NCBI GenBank assembly: GCA_026225275.1
Contig: JAMFSL010000073.1
Location: forward strand, 1 to 64,000
DNA length: 64,000 nt
Direction of reading: 5' to 3'
Source of the DNA: Puia dinghuensis
GTDB taxonomy: Bacteria; Bacteroidota; Bacteroidia; Chitinophagales; Chitinophagaceae
In this document: positions 58,230 to 64,000 of the stretch, piece after piece
How the letters are laid out: every line of letters starts with the position of its first letter
Position numbering within the stretch: the first letter of the stretch is position 1
The notes under the pieces: generated by a model
Databases searched by the model: none
Told to the model about the DNA's origin: nothing
The model's input: only the letters and a program-made list of their open reading frames with translations
Position numbers and translations under genes: made by a program

Positions 58230-59501
58230 ATGGTAACGAGAAGAGGTTTCCTGAAGGGTGGTGGTCTGGCCTTATTAGGTGTAGGCCTGATGGGCGGCAT
58301 TCCTGCTTTTATGGCGGAGGCGGCAGCGAGTGATAAGATCTTTCGACCATATAAGCGTAAGAAGGTGTTGGTCTGTATTTTTCAGCGCGGGGCCATGGAT
58401 GGGTTGATGGCGGTGACGCCGTTTACCGATACCTATCTTCAGTCAGCCCGACCGGGGTTGTCGTTATCGGCGGCCAAGAGCGGCAATGGGAATCCGCTGA
58501 TCGACCTGGATGGCCGCTGGGGTTTGCATCCGGGGATGAAGGCCTTTGAGCCATTGTTCCGCGACGGCAGGTTGGGCATCGTCCATGGAATCGGTTCGCC
58601 CAACAATACCCGGTCGCATTTCGACGCGCAGGACTACATGGAATCCGGGACGCCTTTCAATAAAGGAACGGCCAGCGGTTGGCTGAACAGGGCTGTAGGG
58701 TTGCTGGGCCATGATGCGGTAACGCCTTTTACCGCAGTGAGCCTGACATCGGCGTTGCCGCGATCTTTTTATGGCGATCATCCTTCGGTGGCTATCAGCA
58801 ACCTGCAGGACTTTGCTATCGAGCTGAAGAGTAACCCCGCAGCGGCGAATACGGCGGCACGCAGCTTTGAAGACCTGTATGACCAGACTTCTTCGGGGCT
58901 GCTGCAGCAGACCGGCAAAGAAAGCTTTGAAGCCATGAAGATGTTACAGGCTGCGGATGTCCGCCATTACCGGCCGGCTAACGGCGCTATCTATCCTACC
59001 TCGCCGTTGGGCAACTCCTTGCGGCAGATCGCTCAACTCATCAAGATGGACGTCGGGTTAGAGGTGGCCTTTACCGAGTCCAATGGTTGGGATACCCATT
59101 TCAATCAGGGAACCGACAACGGGATCTTTGCGCGGAACGTGACGGACCTTAGTAATAGCATTGCGGCATTCTGGACCGACCTCGATGCCAGCCAGGACGA
59201 TGTTACGCTGATGACGATGACTGAATTTGGCCGGACGGTGCATCAGAATGGCACCGGAGGTACCGATCACGGGCGGGGATCGTGTAATTTTATCCTGGGT
59301 AAAGATATTGCCGGGGGTAAAGTACATGGTCAGGTGGCAGCTCTGGCGACGGAAAATCTGGAAGACGGGCGGGATCTGCCGGTGACGACGGATTTCCGCA
59401 GTGTTTTTAGTGCGGTGGCGGATGGGCATCTTCAGATCGCGAATGATAAGGTGTTATTTCCCGATTGGGTGGGGGCGAAGGCGCCGGTCATGAAGGGGTA
59501 G
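58230..59501 (+). CDS. DUF1501 domain-containing protein (Tat-type signal)
   Basis: VTRRGFLKGGGLALLGVGL twin-arginine-like start; VLVCIFQRGAMDGLMAVTPF; MTEFGRTVHQNGTGGTDHGRGSCNFILG. Confidence 0.93.
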   Translation: MVTRRGFLKGGGLALLGVGLMGGIPAFMAEAAASDKIFRPYKRKKVLVCIFQRGAMDGLMAVTPFTDTYLQSARPGLSLSAAKSGNGNPLIDLDGRWGLHPGMKAFEPLFRDGRLGIVHGIGSPNNTRSHFDAQDYMESGTPFNKGTASGWLNRAVGLLGHDAVTPFTAVSLTSALPRSFYGDHPSVAISNLQDFAIELKSNPAAANTAARSFEDLYDQTSSGLLQQTGKESFEAMKMLQAADVRHYRPANGAIYPTSPLGNSLRQIAQLIKMDVGLEVAFTESNGWDTHFNQGTDNGIFARNVTDLSNSIAAFWTDLDASQDDVTLMTMTEFGRTVHQNGTGGTDHGRGSCNFILGKDIAGGKVHGQVAALATENLEDGRDLPVTTDFRSVFSAVADGHLQIANDKVLFPDWVGAKAPVMKG

Positions 59502-59588
59502 GGGTAGCTTGTGGGCGAAGAGGGCCAGGGAATCCGGGCCTGTGGGGGAGGGCATGATTTTTTCATAACTATCGCTAAATGAGATGTT

Positions 59589-60077
59589 ATGGAAAATAAT
59601 AATAAAGAACCGCGGGATGAATCCAGCCAGATAGGGGATCCGAATGATTTTACTTCAAGCTTTCCCTTTATGAAAGCGCTGATGACCGGTCTGGCCATCG
59701 GCATTACAGATACTGTTCTTTGCCTGGGCTATAACCTGTTATACAGGGATGGGGGGCATGGATTTTTTTCTTCCGATATTATCAATGTGTCTTCGATCAT
59801 TTTCGGGACGAATATTCTTTTCGTTTTGATAGGGGTGCTGTTCTTTGCGTTTGCGAAAGGCGCGATGAAAGGGGAGGTGATGTTCAGCATCCTCTTTATT
59901 GTGTTGACGATCATTGGCGCTATTTGGGCCGGGCATGTGCATCGGTCGGCCGATCCGGATATGAATGCGAGGTTTCATGGGTTGTTGGTGGGTATGGTGC
60001 TGATCTTCGGTGTCAGTGCGGCTGTAGGGATGCCGGTACTGTATCATAGCCGGAAGTTTGGGCAGTATGTGTTGTAG
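59589..60077 (+). CDS. Hypothetical membrane protein (four predicted TM segments)
   Basis: 162 aa with four hydrophobic helices; no recognised family. Confidence 0.65.
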   Translation: MENNNKEPRDESSQIGDPNDFTSSFPFMKALMTGLAIGITDTVLCLGYNLLYRDGGHGFFSSDIINVSSIIFGTNILFVLIGVLFFAFAKGAMKGEVMFSILFIVLTIIGAIWAGHVHRSADPDMNARFHGLLVGMVLIFGVSAAVGMPVLYHSRKFGQYVL

Positions 60078-60091
60078 GACGAGGCGGCAGG

Positions 60092-63000
60092 TTAAAATTT
60101 CTTCATCTCCTGGATAAATTGCGTAGGCGTTTTGCCGAATTCCTTTTTGAATGCTTTAGTGAAATAAGACTGGGTTTGGATGCCGACGCGGACCATCACT
60201 TCCGTTAGTGATACGTCTTCGTGCGTCATGATCTGGACGGCTGTCTTGAGGCGGACCGTCCGGATGAAATCGCCGATGGGTTGTTGGCTGATGCTTTTTA
60301 TTTTTTGATAGAGGCGGGTACGGCTCATGCCCATTTCCTGGCAAAGGTAGCCGATCTCGAAATCGGGGTTGGCCAATTGGGCATCGATGATCTGCAGCAG
60401 GCGGGTCATGAATTCCTTGTCTTTTTCGGAATGGACGAGTTCCATGGCCTGGACATGGGAGTCATGGGAGTAGCGTTGTTTCAGTTTGCGGTCCTGGTCG
60501 AACCGGTTCCGGATCGTGAGCAACAGCAGTTCCATGTTCAGCGGCTTACCGAAATAATAGTCGGCTCCGGCGTCGAGTCCTTCCACCTGGGAGGAAGTCG
60601 TTGTTCTGGCGGTGAGGATGATGACGGGGATATGGCTGGTATCGATGTCCTGTTTGACGGCACGGCAGAGGTCGAAGCCGTTCATGCCGGGCATGATGAC
60701 GTCGGTGATGATGAGGCCCGGGCCATTGGCTTTTGCCATCGCCAGGCCATCTTTTCCGTTGGGGGCTTGCATGACGTGGTAGATTTCGCCGAGACTGTCG
60801 TGCAGGAATTGTCTTAGCTCATCATTGTCTTCGACGAGCAGGATGGATTCGGATAATGCAGGGAGGGATTGAGTTGACGAGGCGGTGTTTTGCTGTTCGT
60901 CGGCGATGAGATTAAAGCCTTCGAGGCGGACACCTCCTGAGGGTTGGGCCGTTGTTTTTTCCTCTTGTTGGTAGTCGGATCTATCAATAGGGATGCCGAC
61001 AATGATCTCGGTGCCTTTCAATCGGTCACTATAGACATAGATATCGCCCTTATGCAGCAAGGTCAGGCTTTTGACGAAGGCCAGTCCGACGCCAGATCCC
61101 AGGTGTGAATCGGTGGTGCGGTAATAACGTTCGAATAAGTGTGCAATAGACTCTTTCGAGATACCGATGCCATTGTCTGCTACTCTTATATAGGCGTAGG
61201 CGCTGCCCCGGAACTCATTTTTCAGAATAAGCTCATTAGCGAACGTGGGTTTGAACCCTTCCAGAGAGGAAAGGTATTCGAGGGTGATGTGTCCGCCGGC
61301 CTTCGTATACTTGAAGGAATTATGGAGCAGGTTCAGCACAATCTTTTCCAGCACCTGTCTGTCGAACCAGGTATCCGGCAAAACGACAGTATCGAGGAAG
61401 GTGAAGTTAATTTCTTTTCTAACCGCCCAGTCCCTGAATTCCTCTGCGAGTTCATCGAGAAAGGTATTGAGGTTGCCCTTCAATACATTGAGGTGTAAAG
61501 ATCCGCTCTCCAGCTTGCCGAAGTCCATCAATTCATTGATCAGGCTCAACAGCCGCTGGGTATTGCGGTGCATGATAGAATAATAGTGCCGGAAGGTCGA
61601 ATGAGGGTTCTCTTTCATGATCTTTTCCAGCGGCCCGAGGATCAGGGAAAGTGGGGTCCTGAATTCATGAGATATATTGGTAAAGAATTGCAATTGCACC
61701 TGCCGGATCTCTTCTTTTTTTGCCGATTCCAGCTGGTTTAGTTTGAGTCGGGTCCTGAACCGGTAAAAGGCGTACAGGCAGGCTGCGATGATGATGAACA
61801 GGAGGATAATGAACCAATCGGTTTTCCAGAAGGGGGGAGTGATGATGATTTTTATAGCGGCGCCTTCGTCATTCCAGACGCCGTCATTATTAGAGGCCCT
61901 GACACGGAATGTGTACTCGCCCGGGTCAAGATTCGTATAGGCTGCCTTTTTTTCTTTGCCGACAAAGTTCCAACTTGTATCCAACCCTTCCAGCCTATAG
62001 GCATATTCATTATTTTCAGGGGCGATGTAGTTCAGTGCGGCAAAATTGAAAGAGAAGGTCGATTGCCGGTAAGAGAGCGTGATCTCTTTGGTGAGGCTGA
62101 TATCGTCCGTCAAAGGGGAGCCTTTTTCGCCGGCGTTGACCTTTCTGTTGAAGAGCTGAAAGCCGGTGATGTATACCGGTGGTACGAACTGATTAGCCTT
62201 TATATTAGCGGGGTAGAAAGAATTGAATCCGTTGATACCGCCGAAATACATTTCCCCATCCTTTGTCTTCAGGCAGGCGTTGGCTTCGAATTCGACTCCC
62301 TGCAGGCCGTCGCCCGTATTATATTTCTTATAATAGCGCGTATCCGGATTGAACTCAACAAGGCCATTCGAGCCGGCGATCCAGAGATTGCCCTGGCCAT
62401 CTTCGGTGATGCCCTTTATGAAGTCGTCCGAAAGTCCTGCTTTATCCGTGCAGATGCGGAAGCTATCAGAAGCCACATCTAAAAGGTATAATCCCTTCTG
62501 TCCTACCCACACGCGTCCCCTGCTGTCACAAAAGATCACCCGCAGATCGGCCATTCTTTCCCCCTTATTGAAATAATGAGAGAAATGGCGGGTAGTGGGA
62601 TGGTAACAATTCAGTCCGCCATCGTCCGTACCGACCCAGATATTTCCTTCTTTATCATCGTTGATGGCGACAATGTTTTTGCCCGTCAGGCTTGTTTGAC
62701 CGGAGGGATCGTCGACGAGGCGGGTAAATTTCCTTGTTTTCGGGTCCAGCAGGTTAAGGCCGCCGTAATAGGTAGCTACCCATATTTTCCCTTCATAGTC
62801 TTCAAATGTTTGCTGGACAAAATCGGAACTGATGGAAGTGCTGTCGGTGGCATGGTGCTGGTAGCGGGTAAAGCGTTGGGTCGTTTTATCGAGCAGGTTA
62901 AGGCCTCCCCCCCAGGTGGAGACCCATAGGTTGCCTTGTTTGTCCTGCATGACATTTAATATGGCGTCCGATCCGACGCTGTTATTGTTAAAGGGATCAT

Positions 63001-64000
63001 AGCGGTAGTGTTGGAAAATGTGTTTATCCCGGAGGAAGAGATCCAGACCGCCGCCGTCAGTGCCCACCCAGATATTGCCGCCATCTGCTTCACAAAAGGT
63101 CCTTACATCGCTATAACTGAGGCTATTAGGGGAAGATTCCTGCCGGTAGAGGTTGAATTTGCCTGTACCGGGAGAGTATATATTAATACCGCCCCGGTGG
63201 GTACCGATCCATAGATTACCCTGGTTGTCTTCGAACAGGGCCGAGACCGTCCGTTGGGACAGACTTTCAGCATTCCCCGGTTCGTTCTCATAATGCGAAA
63301 AGGATCTGGCTGCGGGGTTGTACAGATTCAGGCCGCCATTGATCGTCCCGCACCAGAGCCGGCCTTTTTTGTCTACCAGCAAAGTCTTGACCATGTTATT
63401 GCCCAGGCTGCCGGGGTCTTTATCCGAGTGAGCGAATGAGGTGAAGGTCTTTTGGAGCGGGTCGAACAGGAGGAGGCCATCATTTTTGGTGCCGAGCCAG
63501 AGATTGCCCTGTCTGTCTTCGCCGATGACTGTGATGGCATTCCCGGACAGGCTGGCGGCGGCTGAATGGAGATAAGAAGTGAAATTGCCGGCGGCGGGGT
63601 TGAAGAGATCGAGACCGGCTTCGGTTCCCACCCAGCAATTCCCTTTTTTGTCCACATAGATATGATTCACCCTGTCATCTGCCAGACTATTGGCCGTGGA
63701 AGGCTGGTGATGGAAATGAATGAACCTGTTCCTGCCGTTGTCCAGCAGGTTGACTCCGCCACCATCGGTGCCGATCCACAGGTTACCTTTTTTGTCTGCA
63801 GCTATGGAAGTCACCCCATTACTACTAAGGCTGTTAGGGTCCGACGCCAGGTGCCGGAAGCGGGTGAAATTGTTTTTTGCCCTGTTGAATCTGTTCAGGC
63901 CATTGATCGTCCCGATCCATAAATTATGCTCCTGGTCTTCACCAATGCACCGGATATAGCTATCGCTGAGGCTGGTCGTATCGGACGGGTTATTCCGGTA
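60092..64000 (-). CDS. Hybrid two-component system protein (two-component regulator propeller + histidine kinase + REC + AraC HTH), truncated by the window edge
   Basis: Repeated NLWIGT.GGGLN propeller motifs, Y_Y_Y domain, HisKA (FFTNISHEFRTPLSLILGPLEKI), HATPase (VADNGIGISKESIAHLFERYYR), REC (LIITDVIMPGMNGFDLCR...VIILTA), AraC HTH. The frame stays open from 63814 (GTG) to 64000 and continues as a propeller repeat (GEDQEHNLWIGTINGLNRF). Confidence 0.95.
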   Translation of the reverse strand, partial: YRNNPSDTTSLSDSYIRCIGEDQEHNLWIGTINGLNRFNRAKNNFTRFRHLASDPNSLSSNGVTSIAADKKGNLWIGTDGGGVNLLDNGRNRFIHFHHQPSTANSLADDRVNHIYVDKKGNCWVGTEAGLDLFNPAAGNFTSYLHSAAASLSGNAITVIGEDRQGNLWLGTKNDGLLLFDPLQKTFTSFAHSDKDPGSLGNNMVKTLLVDKKGRLWCGTINGGLNLYNPAARSFSHYENEPGNAESLSQRTVSALFEDNQGNLWIGTHRGGINIYSPGTGKFNLYRQESSPNSLSYSDVRTFCEADGGNIWVGTDGGGLDLFLRDKHIFQHYRYDPFNNNSVGSDAILNVMQDKQGNLWVSTWGGGLNLLDKTTQRFTRYQHHATDSTSISSDFVQQTFEDYEGKIWVATYYGGLNLLDPKTRKFTRLVDDPSGQTSLTGKNIVAINDDKEGNIWVGTDDGGLNCYHPTTRHFSHYFNKGERMADLRVIFCDSRGRVWVGQKGLYLLDVASDSFRICTDKAGLSDDFIKGITEDGQGNLWIAGSNGLVEFNPDTRYYKKYNTGDGLQGVEFEANACLKTKDGEMYFGGINGFNSFYPANIKANQFVPPVYITGFQLFNRKVNAGEKGSPLTDDISLTKEITLSYRQSTFSFNFAALNYIAPENNEYAYRLEGLDTSWNFVGKEKKAAYTNLDPGEYTFRVRASNNDGVWNDEGAAIKIIITPPFWKTDWFIILLFIIIAACLYAFYRFRTRLKLNQLESAKKEEIRQVQLQFFTNISHEFRTPLSLILGPLEKIMKENPHSTFRHYYSIMHRNTQRLLSLINELMDFGKLESGSLHLNVLKGNLNTFLDELAEEFRDWAVRKEINFTFLDTVVLPDTWFDRQVLEKIVLNLLHNSFKYTKAGGHITLEYLSSLEGFKPTFANELILKNEFRGSAYAYIRVADNGIGISKESIAHLFERYYRTTDSHLGSGVGLAFVKSLTLLHKGDIYVYSDRLKGTEIIVGIPIDRSDYQQEEKTTAQPSGGVRLEGFNLIADEQQNTASSTQSLPALSESILLVEDNDELRQFLHDSLGEIYHVMQAPNGKDGLAMAKANGPGLIITDVIMPGMNGFDLCRAVKQDIDTSHIPVIILTARTTTSSQVEGLDAGADYYFGKPLNMELLLLTIRNRFDQDRKLKQRYSHDSHVQAMELVHSEKDKEFMTRLLQIIDAQLANPDFEIGYLCQEMGMSRTRLYQKIKSISQQPIGDFIRTVRLKTAVQIMTHEDVSLTEVMVRVGIQTQSYFTKAFKKEFGKTPTQFIQEMKKF

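Noticed and set aside
1-64000. CRISPR arrays, tRNA/rRNA genes, complete IS elements, known phage-defence systems
   Set aside because: No spaced direct repeats, tRNA-like cloverleafs, rRNA motifs, transposase motifs or defence-gene signatures were seen by eye; the group II intron fragment is the only mobile element detected.

Overview
The 64 kb window comes from a high-GC Bacteroidota chromosome, most likely Chitinophagaceae-like (inferred from SusC/SusD pairs, ECF-sigma/FecR pairs, T9SS and CHU_C sorting domains, and TAnnTTTG-type promoters). It opens on the last ~126 nt of a group II intron: domain V, a domain VI hairpin with a bulged A, and possibly the tail of the intron-encoded protein. 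A GH127-like / SGNH-hydrolase pair follows immediately. The rest is ordinary chromosomal gene content: a DUF4856-imelysin-HTTM-TonB receptor operon (putative iron uptake), AraC/ALDH/DUF779, VOC, a GlxA-type regulator, a FtsX/MacB-like permease, a first sigma/FecR/SusC/SusD locus, bestrophin, PiT + USP, a divergent pair of LamG/ConA-like proteins (one with a possible N-terminal HTH and a TM segment), hemerythrin, a GH18 chitinase, a second SusC/SusD/GDPD locus with FecR and a divergent sigma gene, an M14 peptidase, a CHU_C adhesin-like protein, a GH16 enzyme, an M48 peptidase, a DUF1800/DUF1501 pair, and a hybrid two-component system that runs off the right edge. The most interesting signals outside annotated genes are: (1) the intron 3' end abutting the GH127 gene; (2) both susC leaders carrying terminator-like hairpins with U-tracts on the ANTISENSE strand, at least one with a promoter-like match over the susC start codon, suggesting cis-antisense sRNAs; (3) inverted repeats upstream of both sigma genes and the hemerythrin gene; (4) one C-terminal three-repeat beta-trefoil/fascin-like module shared by a GH18 and a GH16; (5) the divergent membrane-regulator-like / secreted LamG pair. 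I saw no tRNA, rRNA, CRISPR array or complete IS element. All family names are from reading motifs by eye; no database search was run.
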